Positions 54,887 through 64,000 are shown, counted from the first letter of the stretch. The stretch: 64,000 bases of DNA from Liminaster sp964567855 (GCA_964567855.1 CAZMOE010000009.1:18800-82799); one strand, 5' to 3'. A program made the numbers and translations. Notes: a model not told the origin generated them from the letters alone.

Positions 54887-57800
54887 ATGAAAAAGTTTTC
54901 TATATCATTGCTAATGTTCTTGGCGGCAATTCTCTGCTTTCCGCTAAGGGCCTTTGCTGAGGAATTCGTTCTGTCTCCGACACAGACCACAGTCATTCAG
55001 GCTGATGGGGCAACCGAACAGAACGCGGATGTAGTGCTCTACAACGCCGATGCCACGGCATGGAACTGTTCACAGTCCAAAATTTCTGGAGGAATCTTCG
55101 AAAACAAACTTCCAACCTACGAGGGTTCACCGGTCGTTATCACCAAGATTGATGCATCGGAAATTCTCAATGGCAAGAGTCTGAAAAAAGCGACATTGAC
55201 ATTCAATTCCAAATGTACAGTTTCTGGAAAGAACTCAAATGTGCAGATAGCGTCTATCGGCACCGGCTGGGATGCCACGACCGCTACATGGACCAACACT
55301 AACAAAATCGAGATACTCAACGCTGTAGGACTGAACGGCGACGGAGTAAACGTAAAGACTTCGACCGTAACGCTGACACAGGACGTGACAGAAATACTCG
55401 GTGCCGATGAAGATAATGTCATCGGATTCGCTATCTTTACATTTACAGGTCGTCAACAGCAAATATCTAATATCAAGTTGACCATTGAAGCTATCGACGC
55501 TTCAGCCTCATCTACATACACGATCAAATATGTAGATGCCAATGGCAACGAGCTCAAGGCAAGCGAGACCCGCTCTGAGTCAATCGGTACAGCAGCTACC
55601 ATCACAGACGCAGACAAGGCAAGCATATACAATGAAGACCGTACTACAAAGTACATCTACGTAAGCGATGATGCCGCAGGACAGACAATCAACGGCGACG
55701 GTTCGACCGTCATCACGGTAACATTCCGCGAGGCTGCCACATGGAACTATACCATCAATGCCGTTGACGGTGATGGCAATCTGCTGAAAGCACTCAAAAG
55801 CGGAACGAATTTCGAGGCAGAGACTTTCGACGTAGCATATGGTGCATATATCGATGTAGATGGAACTATTTACAAATCTTCTAAATTGAGTTCTGACAAG
55901 AAAGGTTATTATTTCTCAATGACACTGAGCGCGGACAATTATACAAAGGATGTTACATTCACTGCATCAGACATCACAGGCGTGGTTTACTTCTCTGAAG
56001 CAGAAGACATCGAAGGCCTGACACAGACAAATAATAGCAATACTTTCATACGTAGCTCCAACGGCGCTTCCGCATACGCTGCCGACGGCGACGTAGTATT
56101 CACTCAATTGCCCAATGGCAAGTATAAGATAACCACCGTAATATGCGATGCTTCTAAGAATGCGGGATCGGTATGGAATTTCAAAGCAGGAGACAATAGC
56201 GTATTCGAATTTACGGCATCTTCCGTAAACTGGGCAGAAGGTACTTCTGAGGAATTTGAACTCAATCAGGCTTCTACCGATATCGCACTTGCAAAGAACG
56301 GCGGCAACAATCAGGGCGTAGACCTTATCTACATCGTGAAGACCGGCGATGCCGAGCTGGCAAAACCCGTTCCCGCCTATGGCGTTATGGACTTCACAGC
56401 GATGAACATTCCGGTGTCTACAAACAATAGTACCGACGGTGACATCACAGAAAATAAGACCCTTACAGCCGATGATTTCTCTATAACCATTTCTCCGAAA
56501 GCATCCGGTAGTACTAACAACCGTTTCTGGAGTACAAACAATGGCCCGCAGCTCCGCATTTACAACGGAACTTTGACAATTAAGGCCGCTGCCGGCAAAG
56601 TGCTCGACAAGATTGTCTTCGCCACCGGAACATGGGGCACAATGACTGCTAACGTCGGAACTTTGGACAGCAAGACATGGACCGGCGAGGAGGAAGAAGT
56701 TGTATTCACTGTAACAAAGCAGTGCCAGATCAACTCTATCACCGTGGGCGAAGCCCCCGCAGAACCTCTTGCAGACGCTGCCGACATCGCTGCATTCAAG
56801 GCTCTTGAGGCAGGAACAAAGGCTAAATTGGCCCTCAACGGTACAAAAGTTACATTCGTAAGCGGCGACAATGCCTACATCGAGGATGAGACAGGTGCAC
56901 TGCTGCTCTACAAGTCCGGCCTTACACTGACCGCAGGCAAAGCCCTCACCGGATACATCAACGGTGCATACACAGAATATAAAGGTCTGGCCGAGCTGAC
57001 AGCCATCGATGAGACTGCCGCTTCTGAGTTTACAGAAGCTGACACAGAGATTGCCGCTACCGTAGTGACAGTAGCCGAAGCCAACACTGCCGAGAACGTT
57101 TCCAAGTTGGTTAAACTGGAAAACGTTAAAATCAACGCAGACTACCAGACCATCACTCAGGGCGAAGACGAAATCGGCTTCTACGACAAGTTCGGCGTAA
57201 TGGGAGACTTCGTTTACCCCGAAACTGCCAAGAGCATCGTCGGTATCATAAACACAGTAAGCGGATATAACACATTCCACCCAATAAGCCCCGACAATGT
57301 CGTTGCAGATACTCCCAACCCACCCGCAGGCGACGATGATATCATTGCCCTGACCGCCGATATGTTCTATACATGGGACGGCTACGGTGCTGACGCCAGC
57401 AAACTGTCGCCCGCAACGGTTGATTTCAACATTGGTAACGATGTTGAGGTTGGTGCCGGAGGAATGGTTTGCGGTACAAGCTCTGTTGACTATCTGACTT
57501 ATGCAGACCTTACCGGTAGCTCTAAGATGATTATCGAAGGTACTCCCGGCATGGAACTGCGCGTACTGATGAACCGTCAGGAAAGCAACAACGGTCCGCT
57601 GGTAGAGAAGAATCCGAAAATCGGTGACGACAGTACGGTAGAACTCGATTTGACTGATTTGGAATACATACACATCAATGCCATTAAGACTGGTTGGGGC
57701 AGTGCCGCAGGTAAGATTGCTTCTATCAAGTTTGTGAAGCCAAGCGATGCTTTGGCTATTCCTAAGGAGGCTCTGAAGAATATTATCGAAACAGCCAAGT

Positions 57801-60800
57801 TGCATAATGCCGTTGCAAAGACCGAAGAGAGCTATGCCGCTCTGCAGACCGCTATTGCCAACGGTGAAACTGCTCTGGCTGCAGAAGACGCTACCGAAGA
57901 ATCTCTGACCGCTGCCAAGAACGCTATCGAGGAGGCCATCGCCGGCCTGACCCTGATGGAGGGCTACTCCGATCTGACGAAAGAGATGTTCATGGAGTAT
58001 GCATCGTTCGAAGAGCCCGGTGAGGGTCAAGCCGCATACGGCGCCTATAGCCTCTTTGAGGCCAGCGGTCTGCCTTATGGCGACGGAAATGTGAACTATC
58101 TGTTCTGGGCTGACCTGACCGCTTATGACAAGCTGATCATTACGACTGTAGGCGAAACTAAACCTCGTCTGTGTCTGAACCGTCTGACACCCGATGGACA
58201 GCAAGCTGCAACCAAGGAAGATTCGAAGATGGTGGATATCAACCCCAACAATGATTTCGCTTGGTCAACTGAAGCTTATCAGACAATTGACGGCAATGTC
58301 TACACTATCGATCTGAAGAAGATTGTACAGGACTATACCTTCGCACGTCTGCACTGTATCAAGAAGCAGGGATGGGGACCGGATGTCTTTGTCACCGGTA
58401 TGTATCTCTACTCAGGCGGCTCCAGCGTGGTAGTAACTCCCTGCAAGGAAATCACCGAGGACTATGTATTCACCATGACCGAAGAGAACATTGCCAAGGC
58501 CGTAGAGGAAACATGGGCTAAGGGTGGTACAACACGCGTTGACAACAAGAAGGGTTCAGTAGATCCCGCAACAGGCGAGACTCTGGAGAGTGCAAAAGCA
58601 TTCCCCGGCATCGGTTTGAAGAAAGGCAACGCAGGCAAGACTTTCAGCACCTGTATCAAGGGCGCTGTAAAGGTTATCGCTTACGGAGCAACGACAAGTG
58701 GTTCCGAGGCAAGATATGTTGAAGTGACAGCTACCCCGACAGAGGGCGAGGCCGTAACGGCAAAGGCCAAGAGCGAACCGAACGTCAGCGCTGTCGTTGA
58801 ACTGGAACTGGACGCTACCAAGGAGTACACCATCGAATACACCGGTGTGAATGAAGAGGGTGCAGGTGCCGATGTTGTTCTGCACGGCGTGAAGTTTGCA
58901 GTAGCAGGCACTGTCGATCCGACTCCAGTAGCTGCCAACATCGCTGCCGCCAAGGAAGCCGACATGAGAGACACGGAAATCAAGCTGAACGTGACAGGTG
59001 CCAAGGTTACCCTGTACGGCGGCGACAACATGCAGGAGTCGTTCATCGAGGACGAAACCGGCGCTCTCATGGTAGACTTCAACATCAGCAAGCTGCTCGG
59101 TGAAGACGGTGTGGCTCTCAACGGCTACATCATCGGTAAAGTAACCAAGGATCAGCGCTCCGGCGGTATCTTCAGATTCGAAAGCTCTGACAACACGGCT
59201 TCTTCTGAATTTACCAAGGAGGCTACAACAGTAGAGGCTACCGTAACAACCATCGCCGACATCAACAACGGCACTCCGGCCGAAGTTACATCCAAGTACA
59301 TCCGTCTGGAGAACGTCAACGTGAAACTTGACGGCACTGAAATCTATCTGACCGAAGGCGATCAGGAGATAAACGTAAATAACTTGATGCAGACACTGCC
59401 CAATGACCTGTCCGCAATCGAGAAGTTCGAAAATATCAACGGTATCGTAATATACGGTTGGTTTGGATATGAGTTCGTTCCTTACGGAGAGTTCAAGGCT
59501 GTTGAGAAGAAAGTTGAGTACACTGAGGTTGCAAACATCGCCGCTTTGAAGGCCAACAAGACTAACCTCGATGTGAAACTGACTGCTAACAACCTGCAGG
59601 TAACTGTATTGGAAGCAGGCGAGCAAGGCAGCACGATGTATGTAGAGGATGAGACCGGCGGTATACAGATGAATGACGCAAACGGCATATTCACTGAATT
59701 CGGACAGACATTCAACGGTACTTTGGTTCTCAAGCTCGTTTATGACAATGATCAGAACATTCTGAGCCTTGAAACTACAGATCAGACCGCTACCGAGTCC
59801 GCATTTACTTCAGAAGTTAAGGACGTTGTAGCTAAGGAGGTCGCTTTGGCCGATGCAACTTCTGCTAACTATGACCTGCAACTCATCAAGGTGATGAACG
59901 TCGGCATGGCAAGCAAAAACATATACTATGGCGAAGGCGAAGAAGACTTCTATACTGTCATCGTACTGACCGATGGAGAGAAAGAGTTGCTCGTCAGCGA
60001 TATGTTCGGTAAGTTGACCGCAGAAACACTCTACGACCAGTGCAACGCTACCGGTATCATCATGACCGCTCCTGAATACAACGACAATAACGAAATTGTA
60101 GGCACGGTTGACATCTTCGTTCCCACAGGCGTGGGCATTGAAGAAATTGTACCCGTAGAAAATGGCCGTCAGTGGGACTTCACCGCTATGAGTGAGGCCG
60201 ATGAGGCTCTGCTCGCTGCCGACACCGAACATTGGACCGTAAACAAGTATCGTTACCAGAATAATGGTATCGCATTCAACGATGAGGTAATCAAGGTGAA
60301 TGGCGTTGAACTCGAAGTGACCAAAGGCCTGCTCTTCACCGCCGAAGCAACCAAACTGCTGCTCGGTTCAGGTGTGAACGGTAGCAACCACTTCATGCAG
60401 GTACAGAAAGGTTCTTCATTCAAAGTAACCAACCTTGCAGTAGGTGACACCGTACGCATGGTTGTTCAGACCTCAAGCAAGAACGCTGCCACGGCAGCTG
60501 CTCCGGCCGCTTCTGTTGCCAACATCATCGAAGGCTTCGAAGCTACCACAGAAGCACACACCTGCACATTCGTAATGTGCGAAGCTGGCGACATCGTACT
60601 GAAGGGTGACAATTGCGACCTGCGCTTCCTCACTCTTGAAGTTAAGGCCGGCAACCCGAACGAGGTAGCTAACCTGCGCGAGTGGAACTTCACCGCTTGG
60701 AGCGAAGAGACGAAGAACAATCTGGCTGCCGATGCAGCTACAATAACACCCGACGAAGAGGGTAAATATCCGACTGTAACTCCATGGCGTAGCTACGAAA

Positions 60801-61447
60801 AGGTAGGCGGCCCGACAGAGGCAGATCCCGATCATGGCGGAGCTGCTTACTGGTACGGCACTGCCATCTCCGGCGCTGAGGAACTGACAGCCAACGGTAC
60901 CGTGATCGCAGAAACCAAGGGTCTGCTCTTCAATACTATGAGTGCAGGTGCTCTTGCTATAGCAGTTGACTATCCGTCTACCTCTCTCGGCACATACGAG
61001 GGTCCGGCTTATCTCTGGATTGGCGGTAAGAACAATTCGTTCACAATCCCGAATGTCAAGTCCGGTTCTAAGATCACGCTGGGCATTGAATCTCACAAGA
61101 ACACCGATGCACGTGGTGTGAAACTGACTATCGACGGCAACGAGATCGGAAGCGCCGTTCCTACCACATACGAGACATTCACGATCACCGTTCCTGGCGA
61201 ACTGACAGACGCTACACTATCTGATGTTGTAGTAACTAACACCAACGGTTGCCACATCTACTATATTACTGTAGACGCTACAGGTAAGATAATAGACGGC
61301 ATCAGCGAAGTGAAGACAGAAGTGAAGGTTATCAACAACGGCGTTTACACTATCAATGGTGTCAAAGTGCGCAATGCCGGCGAGTCTCTCAATGGTCTGG
61401 CCAAGGGCATGTACATCGTAGGTGGCAAGAAGATTATTATCAAATAA
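54887..61447 (+). CDS. Giant secreted modular protein with OB-like repeats
   Basis: A 2186-residue protein with a signal peptide (about 1-24, ending LRAFAEE). Order: beta-rich N-terminal domain (about 25-205, GTGWDATTATWTN as in DNRLRE-like domains); MucBP-like YTIKYVDANGNELK (about 212) and a second copy; a carbohydrate-binding-like domain (about 365-485); beta-sandwich; OB-like repeat 1 (about 628-800); paired beta-sandwiches around a FIVAR-like three-helix segment (about 957-1021); OB-like repeats 2 (about 1348) and 3 (about 1546), each with an [IV]EDETG[AG] core; two WxFTAxSE domains (about 1760 and 1930); C-terminal tail KGMYIVGGKKIIIK. Codon use (GGC, CTG, AAG, CGT preferred) differs from neighbours and suggests high expression. 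No enzyme motif is seen; surface adhesion or glycan binding is inference. Confidence 0.8.
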   Translation: MKKFSISLLMFLAAILCFPLRAFAEEFVLSPTQTTVIQADGATEQNADVVLYNADATAWNCSQSKISGGIFENKLPTYEGSPVVITKIDASEILNGKSLKKATLTFNSKCTVSGKNSNVQIASIGTGWDATTATWTNTNKIEILNAVGLNGDGVNVKTSTVTLTQDVTEILGADEDNVIGFAIFTFTGRQQQISNIKLTIEAIDASASSTYTIKYVDANGNELKASETRSESIGTAATITDADKASIYNEDRTTKYIYVSDDAAGQTINGDGSTVITVTFREAATWNYTINAVDGDGNLLKALKSGTNFEAETFDVAYGAYIDVDGTIYKSSKLSSDKKGYYFSMTLSADNYTKDVTFTASDITGVVYFSEAEDIEGLTQTNNSNTFIRSSNGASAYAADGDVVFTQLPNGKYKITTVICDASKNAGSVWNFKAGDNSVFEFTASSVNWAEGTSEEFELNQASTDIALAKNGGNNQGVDLIYIVKTGDAELAKPVPAYGVMDFTAMNIPVSTNNSTDGDITENKTLTADDFSITISPKASGSTNNRFWSTNNGPQLRIYNGTLTIKAAAGKVLDKIVFATGTWGTMTANVGTLDSKTWTGEEEEVVFTVTKQCQINSITVGEAPAEPLADAADIAAFKALEAGTKAKLALNGTKVTFVSGDNAYIEDETGALLLYKSGLTLTAGKALTGYINGAYTEYKGLAELTAIDETAASEFTEADTEIAATVVTVAEANTAENVSKLVKLENVKINADYQTITQGEDEIGFYDKFGVMGDFVYPETAKSIVGIINTVSGYNTFHPISPDNVVADTPNPPAGDDDIIALTADMFYTWDGYGADASKLSPATVDFNIGNDVEVGAGGMVCGTSSVDYLTYADLTGSSKMIIEGTPGMELRVLMNRQESNNGPLVEKNPKIGDDSTVELDLTDLEYIHINAIKTGWGSAAGKIASIKFVKPSDALAIPKEALKNIIETAKLHNAVAKTEESYAALQTAIANGETALAAEDATEESLTAAKNAIEEAIAGLTLMEGYSDLTKEMFMEYASFEEPGEGQAAYGAYSLFEASGLPYGDGNVNYLFWADLTAYDKLIITTVGETKPRLCLNRLTPDGQQAATKEDSKMVDINPNNDFAWSTEAYQTIDGNVYTIDLKKIVQDYTFARLHCIKKQGWGPDVFVTGMYLYSGGSSVVVTPCKEITEDYVFTMTEENIAKAVEETWAKGGTTRVDNKKGSVDPATGETLESAKAFPGIGLKKGNAGKTFSTCIKGAVKVIAYGATTSGSEARYVEVTATPTEGEAVTAKAKSEPNVSAVVELELDATKEYTIEYTGVNEEGAGADVVLHGVKFAVAGTVDPTPVAANIAAAKEADMRDTEIKLNVTGAKVTLYGGDNMQESFIEDETGALMVDFNISKLLGEDGVALNGYIIGKVTKDQRSGGIFRFESSDNTASSEFTKEATTVEATVTTIADINNGTPAEVTSKYIRLENVNVKLDGTEIYLTEGDQEINVNNLMQTLPNDLSAIEKFENINGIVIYGWFGYEFVPYGEFKAVEKKVEYTEVANIAALKANKTNLDVKLTANNLQVTVLEAGEQGSTMYVEDETGGIQMNDANGIFTEFGQTFNGTLVLKLVYDNDQNILSLETTDQTATESAFTSEVKDVVAKEVALADATSANYDLQLIKVMNVGMASKNIYYGEGEEDFYTVIVLTDGEKELLVSDMFGKLTAETLYDQCNATGIIMTAPEYNDNNEIVGTVDIFVPTGVGIEEIVPVENGRQWDFTAMSEADEALLAADTEHWTVNKYRYQNNGIAFNDEVIKVNGVELEVTKGLLFTAEATKLLLGSGVNGSNHFMQVQKGSSFKVTNLAVGDTVRMVVQTSSKNAATAAAPAASVANIIEGFEATTEAHTCTFVMCEAGDIVLKGDNCDLRFLTLEVKAGNPNEVANLREWNFTAWSEETKNNLAADAATITPDEEGKYPTVTPWRSYEKVGGPTEADPDHGGAAYWYGTAISGAEELTANGTVIAETKGLLFNTMSAGALAIAVDYPSTSLGTYEGPAYLWIGGKNNSFTIPNVKSGSKITLGIESHKNTDARGVKLTIDGNEIGSAVPTTYETFTITVPGELTDATLSDVVVTNTNGCHIYYITVDATGKIIDGISEVKTEVKVINNGVYTINGVKVRNAGESLNGLAKGMYIVGGKKIIIK

Positions 61448-61487
61448 CAACACCGCCTAAGCTGTATAACAGCAAATCTCTAACATG

Positions 61488-61528
61488 GAGCGACATCCCA
61501 CGCAATGCGGGATGTCGCTCTTATTTTT
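61488..61528 (+). terminator. Rho-independent terminator of the giant gene
   Basis: GAGCGACATCCC and GGGATGTCGCTC pair perfectly, with an inner CGC/GCG extension, and are followed by TTATTTTT. The stem begins 40 bases after the stop codon. Confidence 0.88.
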
Positions 61529-61639
61529 AAAAGAATCCTAATCGAAACACAACGCTTCAACCGTCAAGTATTCTGTTGGGATTTCCCAAGTTCAAAGAAT
61601 TACGATACTGACATTTTCGAACCGGCCGATTTACTGCCT

Positions 61640-61731
61640 TTACCGTTCAACGGCCGCTGAACGGTAATTTAAGTTGACTTCTATGACACTTTAACTTATC
61701 TTCTATGACCGTTCAGCGACCGCAGAACGGT
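61640..61731. repeat. Two related inverted repeats joined by short direct repeats
   Basis: TTACCGTTCA/TGAACGGTAA (61640-61649 with 61658-61667) is a perfect 10-bp inverted repeat, and ACCGTTC/GAACGGT (61708-61714 with 61725-61731) repeats its core. Between them CTTCTATGAC occurs twice in a similar context (AAGTTGA... and AACTTAT...). The arrangement suggests a duplicated protein-binding site or mobile-element end. Function unknown. Confidence 0.6.
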
Positions 61732-61777
61732 GCATGATGTAATTTCGCCATGAAAGTAGACATACTAAAGAATAAGG

Positions 61778-62422
61778 TTATAGGCTTATTACAAATTTAT
61801 CGAACATTGATTTTATCTCCTTAACAAGAACCACTGAAGAAAATTTATGTAACGCAGATGCAAACTCACGGAGTAGAGTATCCGGTATGAGTATCTGCGT
61901 TCCCTTGATTTCCTTCCTGCCTCGGTATCCCCGGTCTCCGGCAAGACATTTGATTTTACGACCGGTGATGCGTTCCACCTGTTGTAGGCTTTCCTCTATG
62001 GTATGTCCATCATACTCGCCCGGAAGGATTTGGTTCCCAATATGATTCCATTGACAGAACGGATAATGGAGACTTTGTTCTCCAATACGTTTGCAAAAAT
62101 GGACTAGTTCGAATGAGTTACTGGGATAGCTCGGTGTAAATTCATCCATACCGCAGAAATATTGATAGTAAGCATTTTCGCTCCATTGTTCTACTACTGA
62201 TTCATCGGAAAGATTGCGTACATGTTTTAATATCGGTAGACCACACATCAGGCGGATCGGCTTGGCCTTACGACCTGTGTCCGGACTGTACAAGGGGGTG
62301 AAAGCCGCTTCAAAACGCTGCCAGTCGATTTTATGACTGAGCCTGTATAAAGGATGTTTCTGGTTCAGCTGATCTGCAAGGGAACTGAAAAAGGTAGATT
62401 TAGGGATTGGTCTGTTTATCAT
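61778..62422 (-). pseudogene. IS5-family transposase remnant (internal deletion, lost C-terminus)
   Basis: The 214-codon frame starts with a normal IS5/DUF772-type N-terminus (DWQRFEAAFTPLYSPDTGRKAKPIRLMCGLPILKHV is spread over residues about 34-70; VVEQWSENAYYQYFCG follows). After about residue 115 it jumps to the end of the DDE domain (EYDGHTIEESLQQVERITGRK, LAGDRGYRGRKE, ILIPDTL), so some 200 residues including catalytic aspartates are gone. After IPDTLLRE the sequence no longer resembles a transposase. It cannot be active. A canonical promoter remains upstream. Confidence 0.85.
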
Positions 62423-62444
62423 AAGATTTGCAAGTTTTCTTCAA

Positions 62445-62475
62445 CAAAGATACGAAAGCCTGTGGTTTTATCAAA
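62445..62475 (-). promoter_or_regulatory. Intact promoter of the transposase remnant
   Basis: Minus-strand TTTG (62475-62472) and TATCTTTG (62452-62445) are separated by 19 bases, matching the Bacteroidota consensus exactly, 22 bases before the ATG. It may now drive transcription into the region toward 61450. Confidence 0.6.
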
Positions 62476-62619
62476 GGTTTTATTAATGTATTAATCTGAT
62501 GATCAAATATAAAAATGATTTTAAGGGACAACTATTTAATTATTCGATTGATTCAGCAATCGAATTCAACATTCTGCAAACCTATCCTTTCCCAATTAGA
62601 AAAAGATCTTGCACAAAAT

Positions 62620-63744
62620 TCAGAACACCAGACTCTGCAGCCATTCCCCCATGAAGCGGTCGTATATTATATAACCGCAAGAAGTTTGATAGACCAGTTC
62701 GTTGTCAAGCATTTTTTTTAATGAGGCCCTAACGCTACTTGCCGCACGAAGTTTATGTTTGCTTATAAAATCCCCTGCCAGCACTTCTTTGACACAGCCC
62801 TCTTGGGCAATAGCTTTCAACAGACGTATATGACCGGACGAATATGCTTTTAATAAGTCTGCATACGAATAACTCTGTTCAAAAACAATCTGCTGTACCG
62901 CATATGCGATCAGCTCCTCATCCACATCCCGATTATAACTATACAGACGGTTTAGAAGATTCTGAATATACCAAGTGTGACCATCAAACTTATCGTAAAT
63001 CACATCAAAAACTTCACGTGGCAGCTGCAAATTGTACTCGGAAAAATGTTCTATTGCAAAATCGGCATACTTATCTCGGTTAATAGCCCCAATAGTAAGC
63101 AATTGCGTACTCTGGTAAAACGGTTTCTTTGATGACATAAACATTTCCTGCATCACATGCTGCTTACTGCCGGCAAAAATGAAATTGACATTCGGTACAA
63201 ACTGAATATAAGAACGTAACAGTGCTTCCACCCCCTTTTCGGGATATTCAGCAATCTGCTGGAACTCATCAATGGCAATATAGCATCGTTTTTCCGATGA
63301 ACCTAAATAGTCAAATATCTCCTTCAGCGTACTTTCTTCCTCTGCAGGAGCAATATCAATAGTCACTTTTGGGACACCTGTCAATTCGTCAAGGGTGAAT
63401 ACAGGGCGACAACTGCGAATAAACTGCCGGATACGGCTTAGTGCTTTTTGAGGTACCGTATCCAATTTTCCCAATACAGTATTGGCAAACAAATGCACAA
63501 AATCTCCTAATGACTGTGTGGAATATATATCCATATAGAGGTTGACAACATCCGACTCTTGTTCTTTCAGACGGTAAAAAGCATGACGAATCAAACCGGT
63601 CTTACCCATACGGCGTGGAGCGATCAGGGTAATATTACGCCCATTATAAAGCGCGTCGAGAATTGTCGCTGTTTCCGTCTCTCAATCGCAGAAAAACTCC
63701 GGACTATGATATCCGGCAATCAAAAAAGGATTATTCGGTTTCAT
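62620..63744 (-). pseudogene. AAA ATPase (archaeal-ATPase type) gene interrupted by an in-frame TGA
   Basis: The full frame begins at ATG 63742-63744 (MKPNNPFLIAGYHSPEFFCD), hits TGA at 63682-63684, and continues in the same frame with ETETATILDALYNGRNITLIAPRRMGKTGLI, which contains the Walker A motif. CD-stop-E is where relatives usually have an Arg codon (CGA to TGA fits a single change). Downstream are Walker B (CYIAIDEFQQIA), the sensor region FIFAGSKQH and a C-terminal winged-helix-like domain (SGHIRLLKAIAQEG...VRASLKKMLDNELVY). A shorter product from ATG 63609 would start inside Walker A and is unlikely to work. Such ATPases are common accessory genes of unknown role in Bacteroidota. 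Confidence 0.8.
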
Positions 63745-63760
63745 TGCATTGCTATTTTGA

Positions 63761-63781
63761 CGTTACACAATTATTGTAACG
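63761..63781. promoter_or_regulatory. Perfect palindrome upstream of the AAA ATPase gene
   Basis: CGTTACA and TGTAACG flank CAATTAT, forming a 21-bp near-complete palindrome 17 bases before the ATPase ATG. A weak -7-like GACATTTG lies next to it (63783-63790, minus strand). It looks like an operator for a dimeric regulator. Confidence 0.4.
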
Positions 63782-63820
63782 CAAATGTCGCAATAATTTT
63801 CAGAATAACCAAGAAATCAT

Positions 63821-64000
63821 CTAACTAATTACGCTAGTTTGGGATAAGCAATTAGAATAATGCCAACTGCTTATTGTCTTCATTTTGGCTTTGATGCCCG
63901 TGACCAGATGTACGCCGTCGGCAAAGAGTGTGTCGAACAGCGGCTGTGAGATGTATCCCCTGTCGGCAAAGAGTTTCCCGTAAGTCTTCTTGCCCGGCAC
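63821..64000 (-). pseudogene. IS982-type transposase fragment, cut by the window edge and truncated at its end
   Basis: Reading in from the window edge, the frame gives GKKTYGKLFADRGYISQPLF and then DTLFADGVHLVTGIKAKMK, which is the conserved C-terminal DDE region of IS982-family transposases. After KMK the similarity stops and the frame runs through unrelated residues to TAG at 63821-63823. The element's end has therefore been lost at about 63880. The N-terminal part lies outside the window. Confidence 0.75.

Larger units (their letters stand above)
61448..61777. other. Intergenic region with terminator and paired inverted repeats
   Basis: Besides the terminator and the repeat unit at 61640-61731, a short plus-strand frame starts at 61750 (MKVDILKNKVIGLLQ, 24 codons, ending inside the transposase remnant). 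It may be the beginning of a gene destroyed by the mobile element; I cannot identify it. Confidence 0.4.

Noticed and set aside
55967..58204. A 745-codon open frame on the minus strand opposite the giant gene
   Set aside because: It is in fixed register with the real gene, has no start context or domain-like pattern, and is explained by rarity of TTA, CTA and TCA codons in the strongly biased plus-strand gene. Similar long antisense frames lie at 58556-59626 and 60473-61096.
61640..61731. CRISPR-like array
   Set aside because: Only two repeat copies with one short spacer and no cas genes; better described as paired inverted repeats.
62515..62721. A 68-codon plus-strand frame overlapping the end of the ATPase gene
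   Set aside because: Mostly antisense to the well-supported ATPase and lacking any recognisable domain.

Overview
The window is chromosomal DNA from an anaerobic, gut-type member of the order Bacteroidales. The evidence is SusC/SusD pairs, lipoproteins with acidic residues just after the lipid-bearing cysteine, Bacteroidota-type promoters (-7 TAnnTTTG with a TTTG-type -33 box), the near absence of Shine-Dalgarno sequences, and an rpsL-rpsG pair of Bacteroidota type. I cannot name the genus from sequence reading alone. No tRNA, rRNA, CRISPR array or prophage was seen.

Layout. 1-950: start of the str operon (rpsG cut by the window edge, rpsL), minus strand. 1248-5876: rnhB (+), then a convergent tolC-hlyD-MFS efflux operon (-). 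6295-8958: a secreted pectate-lyase-like enzyme (+). 9275-14928: an ilvD-ilvB-ilvN-ilvC operon (+) with a long leader and a possible 50-codon ORF, closed by a terminator. 15188-16339: a DAACS-family symporter. 17021-18814: a second pectate lyase (+). 19517-38434: an 19 kb minus-strand polysaccharide utilisation locus, in transcription order a FAS1 lipoprotein, SusC, SusD, a FAS1 lipoprotein, a FAS1-like lipoprotein, SusC, SusD and a beta-helix secreted protein. With the two plus-strand lyases flanking it or nearby, it looks built for pectin (homogalacturonan-type) glycans: lyases cut the polymer, surface lipoproteins bind it, and SusCD pairs import the oligosaccharides. No regulator of the locus lies in the window.

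38985-43924: acyl-CoA dehydrogenase, etfA, etfB and asd (all -). 44249-49594: phoH and purC, followed without a real gap by a four-gene cassette: HprK-like kinase, S26-type peptidase with Ser/His residues, PqqD-like protein and ABC exporter. This resembles RiPP or HprK-related peptide-maturation systems but has no visible precursor. It is the best candidate here for an undescribed system. 49751-53765: a DUF805 membrane protein and an ABC transporter/lipoprotein operon.

53766-61447: a 1.1 kb regulatory region with spaced direct repeats and a structured leader, then a 2186-residue secreted modular protein with three OB-like repeats and strong codon bias. 61529-64000: degraded mobile-element territory, with paired inverted repeats, a deleted IS5-type transposase, an AAA ATPase gene interrupted by an in-frame TGA, and an IS982-type transposase fragment at the edge.
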